Shown piece by piece: positions 14,201 to 27,350 of a DNA stretch of 64,000 nt. Numbering within the stretch: position 1 is the stretch's first letter; each line of letters opens with the position of its first letter. The position numbers were made by a program, and so were the translations under genes. This stretch comes from Prinia subflava (lineage: Eukaryota > Chordata > Aves > Passeriformes > Cisticolidae), in assembly GCF_021018805.1 (NCBI RefSeq), contig NC_086253.1, positions 13,766,735-13,830,734 on the forward strand, given 5' to 3'. The notes under the pieces are model-generated. The model searched no databases. It saw only the letters and a program-made list of their open reading frames with translations, and had not been told where the DNA came from.

Positions 14201-15599
14201 AAAATGAGAACATTTTAGCTCTGGTAATGGCCATGCTAGGCCATATCTAACAAAGGTCTCAGAGAAGGAATCTGTAAGATTTGGCCACAAATCAAACACA
14301 AACATTTAGAGAAAGACCCAAAGTGAAGTTTACGTGCCAGATGGTACAGTCATCCTCCTCATCTTAAGGGAATGAGAAAGAGGGTAACAGCAGGGCAAAA
14401 TTAATACCTTCATTTTTACCAAAAAGAATATAAACTGACAGCTAGAGATTCACAATGGGATGTATCAAGGAGACAAAAGGACACAAGACACAAGTTTGAA
14501 AAGTAAAAAGAGATTTAACTACTTGCAAACAGTGACTCTCTATAGCACACAAATGTTACAAACCAGTACTTTTGGCCAAGGGCTTGAGTATAAACTCTTC
14601 TATCTGCATTAAAGTACCTCTTCTAACCATGAAAACCTAAGGCAAGCCCAAGATGTGTAAACTTTGGAGAATGCAGTGAGGGTATTTCTTTGATCTATCG
14701 TTTAAAAAATTTTCAATGTCTTTAAAATGGGATCAACAGGCAGAAAGGGCAGTTAAAAGTATAAATTAACAAAGCAACAGTTAAAATGTCAAAGGAGTAA
14801 ATTGCTAATTCCCTGGCTAGAATGGAACCACTTAATACATTTCAATTAAATTGAATACTTAAATAAACTACATGAAAACATGTATCAGGAGAAGCAGAGG
14901 GACATCATGAGCAATGGGGGAAACAGAGGGAGATACAGGTCACAGTATTGTTCCCCTGACAAGCCTGATGAGGACAGAAAAAGGGGGCTCATCAGCCTCC
15001 AATGTATATTCAAAGTCCCTTTCATAAAAGGCATCCACAATATAGGCTGTTCCAGTTTTGCTTATTTTTATGCCGGAAATACACACTAAAAGCCTCAAGT
15101 GGCAACTACAAAAAATACATGGCTTCTAAATAGTCTCCAAAATTTATCTCCATTGCCTTGCTTATCCTCCGAAGAGCCCATCTTGTTGATTCTCTAAAAT
15201 AAGACTAAACATTCACCTTTAAGCTTTTCTAGTATGAAGAGTAATTTCAATTACACTAGCAAGATAAACTGCTGTCCCGTAACAGGTCGATACACACCTG
15301 CATGTGCAGGTTTCCCATAAAGACACCAGAACAACAAAAACAGATTAGAAACTTTGGGAATTCAGATACAGCTCTCAGCAAGGCACACAGATCCAAGTGA
15401 AAATCTCCTCTTAAAGACTGAGCAAGCATAGATCAACACTTACTGTAGCAAAAGTAGGTAAGACTTACTAAAATGCTTATTTCTCATGAATTCCAGGGGT
15501 TCCATTTTGATTTATAGGTGAGATTAAACAGAGATCTAGTGAGGTGAAAGAGAAAACACAATCTAGGAGAAAAGTATTGAACTCCCACAGAAATCCCAA

Positions 15600-15719
15600 G
15601 GATACTCCCTCTAAGGCATTCCTGAAGCCTCCTTGGAAGAAAACCAACTCTATCCCAGCCAAAACCAGCACAGGGAAAAAAATAAAAAAAAAAAAAAAAA
15701 AAAGACAAAACAAAAAAAA
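15600..15719 (-). mobile_element. possible avian LTR fragment with A/T tract
   Basis: On the minus strand the segment reads CTGTGCTGGTTTTGGCTGGG followed by ATAGAGTTGGTTTTCTTCC, which resembles the start of a common avian endogenous-retrovirus LTR (GGTTT.GGCTGGGATAGAGTT..TTTTCTTCC). It lies next to a long A-rich run at about 15677-15719 on the plus strand. No internal retroviral genes are visible. The rest of the LTR is absent or too diverged to see. The match rests on recalled LTR sequence and is short. Confidence 0.45.
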
Positions 15720-18700
15720 CCACAAACAGGTAAGAACAACACTCCAGAAATTCAGAAATTTAGGTAGGAGAAAAGATGTAAACATTACCGTGGCCATCTC
15801 TGGAGAGCAAGTGATATTTCAAAGAAGATAAGGACAAAATAGTAATTTTAAGTTATAACCAGAGAGGTTTGATTAGGTTTCACCTTCAGGTGATCTATAA
15901 AAGGATTTTCAATAACTACCCTTCAAATTGCTATTATACACCAATTATTTGCAGTGAAAAATCTCATGGTCAGTGCTAAAGCAAAATGAAAAAGGAAACC
16001 ATACTTTACTGCAAGGCAAGATATCTATCCTATGATTAAAAAATCTGAGGAAACACTTGAGACAGCATAAACTGTTCTTCAAAGTCAAAAGTCTATACGA
16101 ATTTACTTGAGAAATTAAGAGTAAGTCACTGAAATTTTAGTTTATTGGGCTGTGGCAAGGGAATAGAAAAACCTTAAAAAGTACTACACAAAACACAAAT
16201 GAGTGCTTTACAATCTACCCACATCCAGCCATTCAACAGCAATTCCATCTTGATTGAATAGATCTGCTACTTTTGAGTCTGAAACCACTAATGGTAAATA
16301 AATTAATGTCAAAATTTTTTCTCCTCCACTATTTGGCTGTTTGCATTATTTAGTAAGTTAAAAAACAGCCTGCAATGAGCCACACAGAACTACCATGTAC
16401 AGACTATCATTTCCATCCCACTACACCATATCTGGTGTAGCAGCTCAAACACTACTTTAACTCAACTGCTCCTCTAAAATCCAGCAGCTAGGACCAATAT
16501 AATAAGATCACCAGAGTTTGCTGCAAGGAATAAAGTGTGATATCAAATCCCAGAATTGTATTATCTTAAAATTAAGGCAATAATAAAATATACGTAACAA
16601 TTTACCCAGTACAACTGGTACAAGGACCAAGCCAGAAGCACTTTAAAATATATATCATCAGTCAGAAGAATGATGAATGTTCTGGTTTTATAATCTTTCA
16701 AAACCATATAAGCAAATAACTGCACATACTCTAACAACAGAGCGTCATTTGTGCAGAATGTAAAGGCTGCTACTAATTTCATTTATCTCTCTTTGGCCCA
16801 GGACTGCCAGTCTCTTCTTTCATAACATCACTGGAGAAGAGCTCCTTGTAAAATTACAGAGTTTTTTTAAGTAGGAAAACATCCATTTTGTATGAATCAT
16901 CCTTTCAGGTAATTCTGGAAGAAACATAAAAAGGTAACTTGTACACGTACTTCCAAGCAGCTGAGAAACCAGTGACAGTACAGGTTGAGTACTATGAGGA
17001 TAGTATGGACAACTGAGTATAATGCATGTGAAGCAAGTCTGAGTGTTAAACAGTTTGTTGGCACTTCCCCAGATCGTGAGATTACACTTGCCAACTGTAA
17101 GCTGTTTTCCATGATTATACCAGTGATAACCTAGCCACTTTCTAAAGCATATGTATGGAAAGAAATATGAGAGACAGTATAGTTTCAGCTGGGACACCTC
17201 TCCACCCAAATCTGACAATCTTTCACTTTCAGACCTTGAACTGTAAAGACTGCAAGGGATTCCATTGCAAAGGGGCAGTTCACTTTAACATGAACTCTTT
17301 TTTAATTGATAACAGTATTTTCCACTAAAACTGGTAGTACCACATAAACCAAGTTACAGCTCTCTGTTTTTTTAGTTATCTTACATATTACAGCTATCTC
17401 ATATTTCCATATAAATAAGAGTAGTTTTAAAGTTATGAGTGAACATCTTTATTAATTTAAGTACCACACAAAAATATATTCTTTTATATATGCTGTGAAA
17501 AATGAAATATAAATCTTTCTGCAAAGTATTTGCAGCTGTGCACACAAGGTATACAATTACATAATGTTTAAATAATGAGCTATCACGATTAGCCCACACA
17601 GACATGACAAGTAAAATGCTTTAATAATTTATTAATTTGATTTACATGTGCTTAAAATTATGTACACATTTTCTCTTCTAAAAATACTCCAGGGTCATTA
17701 AAAAGGGGGTCTGTATACGACAATGTCTTTTTCATCCTATTTTTTGGTATAATTTCTGACTGATTTCTTAAGAACAAAGGCACCTGAAAACCTAGCAGAC
17801 TGAGGACAACGATATTGTTACACAGCACTGTCCTCATGCAGAGCATGCAGCTCAACAAGTACAGTCAGTTTAATTCCAGAACGTGACAGTTCTGCTTCCT
17901 CCATGTGTAAGCAAACGTGTATGAAAAATGGACTTAAAAGAGGGATTTCTCCAAGAGGTGCCAAATACCCACTATTTTAAAATATAAACCAGAAATCAAG
18001 ATGAACACTGACAACAACATTCTAGGCAACGTGATTTACTTTCCAGTTTATAAGACTTCTGTCTCGTAGCTTGTCAACGGAGAATAGCTTAGCAGGCCCA
18101 TTGCTCTGGCCAAAAGGAATCTCCTTTCAAGCCTCTTCACCCATAAGCAATATTACCTTGTTTAAATCCTAATTCTACCATCAATCCAAAGAAAAAAATG
18201 AAATTAAAAAAAAAGGCCAACAAAAAAAACCCCTCTCTAGTTTTTTACTGCACAGCTCACCAGCAACTTACTGCTTTCCCACCAAAACATGGAGCTATTT
18301 CATTATGTCTCAGATTTTAAAGAGTATTTCAGTAGGTTACTTAGAGCTTCAAGCAACTGCACTTTCATTTTCTAATTAGACACAAAGATTCTTTCCATGC
18401 AAATAAAAATCATCTAATATCTAATTATTATTATCCAATATAACCAGATTTATACCGAAATATCAATAACTTAATTTGCCAATGAAATGTACCTGGTCTG
18501 CACTACCAGACTTTGTGTATCAGCTAGCTTTTCGAAAATCTATTTTGATTTGGTACTTTAAATTACTACAGCACACATTCTCAAATATTCAATCCCAAAT
18601 GTCATAGTGCAAACTGCAGCTTCTCATAGTTAATTTTCTGTTAATACTTTCAATCTTTTTCTCACACTAAAATTGTATAACTGCCAAGAAAAGAAAACTC

Positions 18701-21700
18701 TTTCATGGAAGTCCTGAAAACTATGCCCCTATTCTGATTTAAGGAAGCTCAAAACTAAATATAAATATAGTTCCAGTACAGATTTTCTCAGTAATTTTTT
18801 TAGGTTATCAAGAAAACATCTAGAGTGTTGATCTGGTTATACTCATGTCAGACAAACTACATGTCACATTAACTACCTCCAGGAAGTTATTCCAAACACA
18901 AAATAAACTGTTTATGCCACTTCTCAGATAGATAGCATGACAGATTGTTATTAATTGAAGACAGATGAAATACATTAATTTGATTGCAAGCATGTGTTTA
19001 CTTTCTCACTGTCATGTACACTCTATTGCTGATGCTTTTCTATGAGGACATAGTAACAAATCAAATGTTGTATTAGAAGACTTGCTAAGGCAGAATAATA
19101 GCTGGTGCTGCACTTTAATACTTAAAAAACTATGCTTAACATTTCCAGCTACAACAGGAAATCACTGGTTTCAGAAAGCACAAAAATGATAGCTTAAAAC
19201 TCTTGTAATTTACACAAAACACTGTAACACTTCCTCCTATAAGAAAGTTAGAACTATCAGCAAATACGCTTCTCAATTACAATAAAGAAAAATACAGCTT
19301 TCTAAATGACAAATCTATGATCTGAGTGCCTTCCAAAAGACAAATTCGTACAGATATAAGACATGAAAATGTATTCCTAATATGGGAAAGGAAAGGTGAA
19401 CAATTCCTAGGTCCTCTGTTAAAAACAGAAAGACATTATGCCTATGCATGAGGTTTGCCTATTTTCATGCACACCTCTCATACAGGCCTTGACTTATTTG
19501 TACAAAGCTTATGTGGAATTATCTTTCTTGTCCAAAAAATGCCATACAAAGACACAAAATCTGAGCTTCTTGGAATGAGAATATTTCTCACATTAAAATC
19601 AAATTGATGAGGCTGACAGTTTGTTCTACCGCAGGAAATAATAAAAAGAATACGTTTACCATGACAAGTTCTCTGATGGGCATTTATGAAAGTAGCTGCA
19701 GTTATAACATTAACTTCTTTTTACAAAAAATATCCCATATTAAATGAGACTTTCAAATACTGTTAAACAATAAACAACTACAGCACTTCTGCTAAAGCTC
19801 TAAAACACAGTGGTTCTTGAGCATCTTAGGTTAATGAGGTTAACACCTGCAAGATTTAAAATAGGTTTCAACAGAAAATAAGAAGAGCAGCCAGAAGTAA
19901 ATGTCTCCATCTCAGCACACCAAGTGCAGCTAACTAAAGAGGACACAGGACAAGATTCTTGCCTAATAACAAGCATGTTTAATGTTTGGTGGATGGCAGG
20001 TCATTTTTAAGATGATGCTAACCTTTGCAAATACAAATAGCAAGCATTTTTTCATACAAAAGCAAAATTTCTTATAAAAGAAAAAAACAATACACCCAAG
20101 TTTACCCAAGTTTCTTTTCTAAACTAGGATGACAGATGACTGGCTTACACAGCTTGAAGAGACATTTAAAGAGAAAATAAGATTTTTTTTTCCCAGCTAG
20201 AGATTTCCCATTTTCATTTTTAATAAATTCTTGGCAGAAATTCTTACAATCATTTCTCATTTGACTGAACAGACTAAGACTACAGTGACAGCTGGAATCT
20301 GATCCTGTCTGTTACGTACCTGTACCACTTATCCCTACCTCTAATGCCGATATTTTTGGACACAAGTATTCAGAAAGGACTATATTATTAAACTAATACA
20401 AATTTGAGTCACCTTATTTTAGGATTAAAACATAACTGGAACTACTCTTATTTTTTTTCTTTTTGAAAGGGTATCATAAGGCCACAGAAAGCAAGAGAGG
20501 GGGATGAAAGGCATTGTTGACCGTCTTCTCCCCACCCTGCAACTCAAGCAGCTTAGCACACTGAAGATCTATTGAGGCCGCAGACAGTGGACTCAGAAAT
20601 CATTAATCGAGGCACAAGGAGTTTAGATATGGTGCAAACACCTCTGTGCAGATGATTTTATGACATATCTCTCTTTACTGTCTAGGTGTACAGACCTAAA
20701 CAAAAACATCCTTAGGGTAAGCTTAAAAAAATCAAGTGTGGCTGTGAAACACTTTTGTGCATTCTAGTATGGAAAATGAACAGCCTGGCTTCAGCAAACT
20801 AATGCTACTCTCTCAAAAGTATCATCTCACAAGACTTGATTGTTTTCTAATTTCACACCTTCGGTTAATTAGTTTTTACTTTCCACACAGAAACATATCC
20901 TAAGATTACAAGCTCCTCCCAAAGAGAAGACAATTTGTTCACTGTTGCTTTTTAGCCAGTCTGTCAGATTCTTACATGGCCCGAGTGCCAATTTACAAAT
21001 CCTTTACAATTAGTAATAGATCATTTGCTGACTAATTTGCTTCCCAGTAATACCACTCTTGTTCTTACAAAGGGAAAATGAAACACATATGAAAAGATAA
21101 ATTAATGCCTTGCTAAGATCACAGGAAATTTCACTGAACCATCAATTTACTGCTTTGTACACTAAATCATCTTTCATCTTCTTTTACACTTATGTTCAGG
21201 CTTCCTAATCTTTGTGCCAATGAGAAATTTAAGTTATTAATTAAGTTAAAGGTGTCAATCTAGACTCAAACATCTTTATGAGTAGCTGTTTCCTAGAGAC
21301 AAGGAGAAATGAAAAAAAGCCTAGAACAGAAGAACACACCCCAGCTGAATTTTTCTTGTTATATTAGCTGAATTATAAAAATCACAGTGCAGGCACAGTG
21401 ACCAGCACAGGACAGGAATACAGATGAAAATGTTTATTGAATGATGCTGAGAAAGTAAAGAAATGAAAAATAAGCTGTGTTCACACAAACCATAATTCCC
21501 AATGCCCAACACCACGTAGATAAATTCCAGTCCCCATAGGCACACTAAAACTCCAGCATTAGACAAGGATATGTTTAATGAAATTATAAATCATACAGCA
21601 AGAGCATTAGTGTGACCATCTCTGAGAAACAGAAGTTCTGTTAATGAAGAATCATAACTCAAATACAGTAGAGCATATGTAGTAATTCTTTTGTATCTCT

Positions 21701-24700
21701 GAAGTCCTAGTCGCAACATTTCTTCTCATATTCTTAACATTTTCTCTAAGTAATACATATGGTATTTCACTTTTTGGATCCAGCATCTTTCATAAACACA
21801 GTAATTATGCATACACAGAGAAAACATCAAGTTTGAGACATCATTTTCTAATTGCCAATATTTTAGCAATAGCAACAAGAAAAAAGTTATACCACTTAGA
21901 ATGAAAATTTTCACTCACCAGTGTAAGACTACCATTTATAAAGCAACATATTAGAAACACAGAAGTATTTGATTCATAATCTTTTAATAGAATTTTTAAC
22001 ACTGCAATGGCTGCAATATATTTTTTAAATGTTCATATGCACTCCTACAGACAAATTAATTTATATGTGCCTAAGTTCAGAAATCATATTTCTCTTTAGA
22101 TTAGACTTTACTGGGTTTGACAGTAGTTTCTAAAGTTCCCTGTAATGATCTTCAGTGACTGTGAAAAACATTTCAAAACAAGACCTGCTGACAGAAAAAA
22201 ACAAAAAAGAAAAAGAAACTCTTCTCTGATTCAATATAAAACTATTTTTATCAGGATTACTGAAAGTTTAAAAAAATTGCTTAGACTGATTTAGCTGAGC
22301 TACTAGCAACAAACTGCTGGGCTCAATGGCTTTTTTCAAAAATAAATATTCTCCTCCTTAATTAAACATTAAAGGTATGTTTTAGGAGAGAGGTTAAAAA
22401 GGAGTAAAAAACAAAAAACTTATTTTCTCACTAATAGAGATATCATTGTTTTCATCAAATTTAAAATTCCATAAGTTCAACAGAGTGTAAAAAATATATT
22501 AATGAAATTTCTGAAATTCTAAGCTGAATGAATATTATTTTAAGTGCTCTTTAGTGCATTATAGAAGATATGAAGTTGCAATGTACTAAACATTCAGAAG
22601 ATGGTGCTAGTCTGATATATCCACAAGCCATGGGTGGATCAGCTTTTCTTCATCTCTTTCAAATATTTTCTCTAATTTTCATGTTTCTGCTATATCATCA
22701 CTGAATTTATCAATAACAGAACAAGGTATAGTCATCATCAGTTAAGTACTACGAAGACTACTAAATGATATTCTAAAATTCACAAAGATTTACAGGATTG
22801 ACAGCATAAAATATAAAGCTTACTATAATTTCATAAACTCGGGGTTTGGGATCTTTATGAAAACTTATACAACATTTCTTACATCCTGTCTTCAGTCACT
22901 CACATTCTGCCTCCCTTCTGCAGCTGCCGTTTCAAGATCTACTGATGCCAGCACCAAAGTCTGGGAAGCCTCACCTGCCCCACTCCGGGCTCTTCATCCT
23001 CACCTTCATGCCACAGTGTAACTATTCTCTCCTCACCTATTTAGGAGGCATGCAACTCCTGTGAGCTTAGGATCTCAGTGAGCTGATCCAAGTTAAAAAT
23101 AGCCAACTCTTTTTGACTGCTCTGTTTAACCCAGATCAAGTCTCAGATCCGATTTCCCATGGAGCATTGGTGGTAACTTCAAGCTGCAAACGGGCTTCAC
23201 CACAAGGCCAACCAATTGTGGAATTACAGCCTCCTTGAGCTTGCAAGGGCTGGCAAGTTAACAATGTCAGTCTCATTACTGCATATGACAAACTAATTTT
23301 TTAATATTATTAAAGGCAGATATCTATTTATTAAGATACGAGATGTAGTCTGTAGCTATAGACAGAAATCAAAACTAATTCTATCTGCCCTCCCCCCCCA
23401 CCAAACACCTACAAAATCTTGGAACCAACTTCCGGTTCTGCCTATAATTCAAACTTTACACAGTCCCTTCCAGACTAAGTACAGTTGGACAAGTAATTGA
23501 ACAAGTAATCCAAAAAATAGTAAATCTGGACATATTAAAACATCAAGCAAAAAGTTTTATCCTTACCTAGCAGTTCCTAAAACAGTGTTTTCCAAATAAT
23601 GCATAGGAACACATCTCTGAGTAATATATTTCATGAAGGCATGGAAATGAACTATTAATACTAAACTTACTTCTATAAAAAGCATTTACCTAATAAACAA
23701 CAATTCCTCAGAGGACCCATGCTAGCTTGACCCATTCTTGATGGCTACTGCTGCATCCATCTACAGAGTCTCTTTCCACAGGTGTGCTTCTGTTGACTTC
23801 AGGCCAACAGCTATGTTTGGCTGTCCTCTCCAGTGTGATGCTTTTATCCAATACTCTGAATTACTTGTCCCTACCAGAGCCAACTCAGGTCAACTCCAGG
23901 GCCCTTCCATGCCGGATTTCTTTGTGGTTCCAGCAGATGTAATAAGGAGCTGGAGACAGTGCTTCTCCTACATACCCCTCTGGGAAGTCTCCCACAACAA
24001 AAACTATAAATGAATGTGAAATCATTCATTGGGATATAAAGGAAGCCCTAAATGTTCAAAGATCAGGCCAAGTCAGTATTACTGTTATTGCAATAAACCT
24101 CCAGCATTAAGCAATTTCAAACATCAGTTCTTCTTCCAAAATTTTTCAATGTAGAGACAAGATTGGCACATATCTGAGAGAAATTACTCGGTTACTAGGC
24201 AATTTATTACTGCTTAACTGTTCCATGTGTATCTAATCCTGTTTAACAGCAGCCCAGTTTTTCTTCCATTTGGAAGCTTTTGTAACTAATTATTACTACG
24301 CCAAACTGATTTCAACTGGCAGTTAAAAAATTAATAGTGCAACTGAACTTCATATTAAATAACTTTTTATAAGGAAGTGGGGCTGCTTAGTAAATAAATA
24401 TAATGTACTTCAATTAACTGCAAAAGGAGAAATTAAACCCAAGCACATTCAGATCAAAGATAGTAAATTTATCAGCTAATTCTTAAACTGAGCCACAGCA
24501 CTTCAAAGACTACAAAGAACTGAATTCAAACTATTTATTCTTAATAATATGATGATTTCAGAGCAGACAGTAGAAACAGAACAGTACAAACCTCTGACGC
24601 ATTTGCCAGCTCACATACTTCATTATCACAATCTAGTCATCCAAGCAAAAAAAACCCCACCTGAATTGTAATCAATACACCAGTTGATTCGTCAGTGTCT

Positions 24701-26974
24701 TGAAGAACTGTTCTTTCCTCCAAGTTGAGTGAGCATATAGCTCATTTCTCCCTGACATAAATTTCTATCATGATGTGAACATGTGGTCCAGAATTTCATC
24801 AGCTTAACAGAAAGTGAGCTATGATTGATTCAGATATTGAGGAAAAGCTTACAAAAGCCTTTTCCCAAACAAATTTAAAAAACCAAATAGTGGACACACT
24901 AAGACAGATTATACTAATATTGCAACTTTATTAACCAGTCTCAGATGAGCAGAAAGAACCAAGTCATCAGGCTAGCTATAAGGGACTGAACAAAAATCAT
25001 TAATAACCTTGTCCAAGACTTTAAAAGCTATATAATGCATAAAGGAACCAAGGGGATAAGAAAAGTACTTTATATACAATTTGTTACAAATCAGGGCACA
25101 TATTCTCAGAGCTAACCCAGCCATCTGCCTATGCAAAGCAATACAATTCCCTCTTTTTGTTTTTGTCTCACACACAAACAGAAAAAAAATTAACCAAACC
25201 AACCTCACACCAAAGAGACTTTCATCAAGAAAATAGATGGTTCAGCATAAGAGGCAGGCCTGAAGTCAGTTAGAAAAATGATTGTTTCTTTAGCAGTTTA
25301 AGCTACCGTAATTGCAAACCAAAGGGATGGTCCTGGCTTTTCCTGGGCTACTGGCTGAGCACTTTGAGAGCTTCTCATGCGTGATAGCACCACTTCAGAA
25401 GAAAAGGAACCCACATGTTCATTCAAAGAAGAACTCCTCTTTGCTCTGTTCATTTGAGGCTGGTTTAGTGAACAGAACTCACTCTGTGCAGTGCTACCAC
25501 GACTGCAGATGACAAAAATAAAAGTGGATGAAGTCAATCCCAAAACCACCTCAGACCAGGCTGTGCTGTGGGAAATGCATCACTAAGAACAGCTAAATTT
25601 GAACACGTGTGCACTCTCATAAGCTTTTGTCAGGATTTGTTTTGTTTTGAAAATATCAAAGATGATAGGGTTCAGCTGGGACTTCTTTTTGTAAACTTTT
25701 TCAACACTTATTTTCTAAAACTTCCTAAAACCAAAGGTGATTTTAAGAGTTTCTGCTTCATTCCATTTTTGTTTAACTTAAAGAAATCAGCTACATCTGA
25801 CTTGAAGCAGAACTTAGTTGCTGAAAGTGTATTTTCCCAGACTATTTGGTCAGTCATGACCTCAAACAGTGAAACAAACCCAATCTACTTTTTATAGTGT
25901 GGAGTCCTCAAGGATCAGTAGTACTTCCTTTGCTAGGTTTGGAAAAGAAAAGGAGAATTTACGTCAAGAAGTTAACAAGTCCCTTGTAAATAACCCCAAG
26001 ATATTATCTACTAAAATTTTAACACAGCCCTGCTGATGACCTAATTTCTTTGTGACTTAGAATACTCTTCCTCCTCTAATATACATTAAGAGTTTCCACA
26101 GGCACAACTTCCATGGGTGAAGTGTTCTAAATCAGGATAGTAAAGAAACATTTTTAGTTAATGGTTAAACATTTATTTAGGTGATCACTGACCACTCTTT
26201 GACAAATTTATGTCAACATCAAAATTCCATTTAAAACACGTTAATAATATGCTTTTAATAATATTAAACAACACATGCAATTCTTAAAATTTTTCAGTAT
26301 TACAATTTTTTAACATAATCTAGGCAAGAAACAGGGTTTTCAGAAGGGTCTGTGAGATTCACACAGTTGAACTGGTTAAGAGCAGATAATTTAAAGAAAG
26401 AGCTTGAAAGCCTTAAATTAATCACCATGGTCTACTGAGTACTTCTCTTTGTCCCCCAGACTTCTTAATTACTTTATCCAAAGACAATTGTAGTGAAAAA
26501 CAAATAAGACTGTGGAGCAACCACCAGAATCCAGATCACATTCTCTCACCTGCCCTCTTCCAACCAACCAGCTACAACGTAATACTCATAAAATATAGCT
26601 ACACAACCCAAGGCACTGAGGTCAAAATTGCAAGGATGTGTGGACGTGTTTTGTTCATGGTCTTAGAGTGTTTTTTGGAGCTTGGAGCTGGAGAGAAGGA
26701 GTTGTAACAGCTGAAGAGAGTGAATTTGTTTTTTTTTCTTAAATCCAGTAGTTGAAGGTCTGGCATAGACCATGCCAACAGCAAGTACTGAGGCAGGAAA
26801 ATAAGAAACAGTACGTATCTACAGTGATCACTCCTTGATACATACCCCACTTTGAGGCAGCCTGAGTTCCTCAGCCTGACACTCCATCTCCAGGCTGCCA
26901 GGAATACAGCTGAAAGGTTTTATAGCCACTGGTGGGCCAGCCCTTCACAAGACTGTGATTCCTTTCTGAAGCCA

Positions 26975-27350
26975 TGTGCACTTCTGGCTTCTACAATGAA
27001 TAGGACTTCCACAATTTAGCTGTTCGCAATGTAAAAAAGTAATTTAATCTGTTTATTTTAAGCTTGCTGCTCCATAAAAAGGCATGAGATTTCCTCGGGT
27101 TTATATTGAAAAGATGCCATGTAATTGTTCTCTACACTTTTTTCATGGTTTTATACACCTGTTTGTCCTTTTCTGACTTTTAGAAAACTCAATCTATTTT
27201 GCCCTGCCTCATATAAAAGCTTTTTCATTCCTCTGGTCATAATTGCTCTCCTGTGTAAATGGGGATCACCTAAATTTTCCTCAGTTCTCAAGGATAATTC
27301 TGAGATTCATACCCAACACTCTAATCTCAGCCTTATCAGAGCTTTGCAGT
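26975..27350 (-). mobile_element. ancient CR1/L3-type LINE relic
   Basis: In minus orientation this resembles the old CR1/L3 family shared by amniotes. Recognisable blocks in order are CTTCCACAATTTAGCTGTTC, TTTTAAGCTTGCTGC, CATGGTTTTATACACCTG, a run corresponding to the CCTCATATGGAAGCTGTTCC block, CCTCTGGTCATAATTGCTC and, more weakly, CAGAGCTTTGCAG. Divergence is high and the borders are uncertain. It sits in RAB28 intron 4 in the same orientation as the gene. Confidence 0.65.

Noticed and set aside
16820..17218. 132-codon minus-strand open frame in intron 4
   Set aside because: The length is plausible, but the composition is intron-like, with no recognised domain and no paired splice sites. 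A decayed repeat or chance is more likely.
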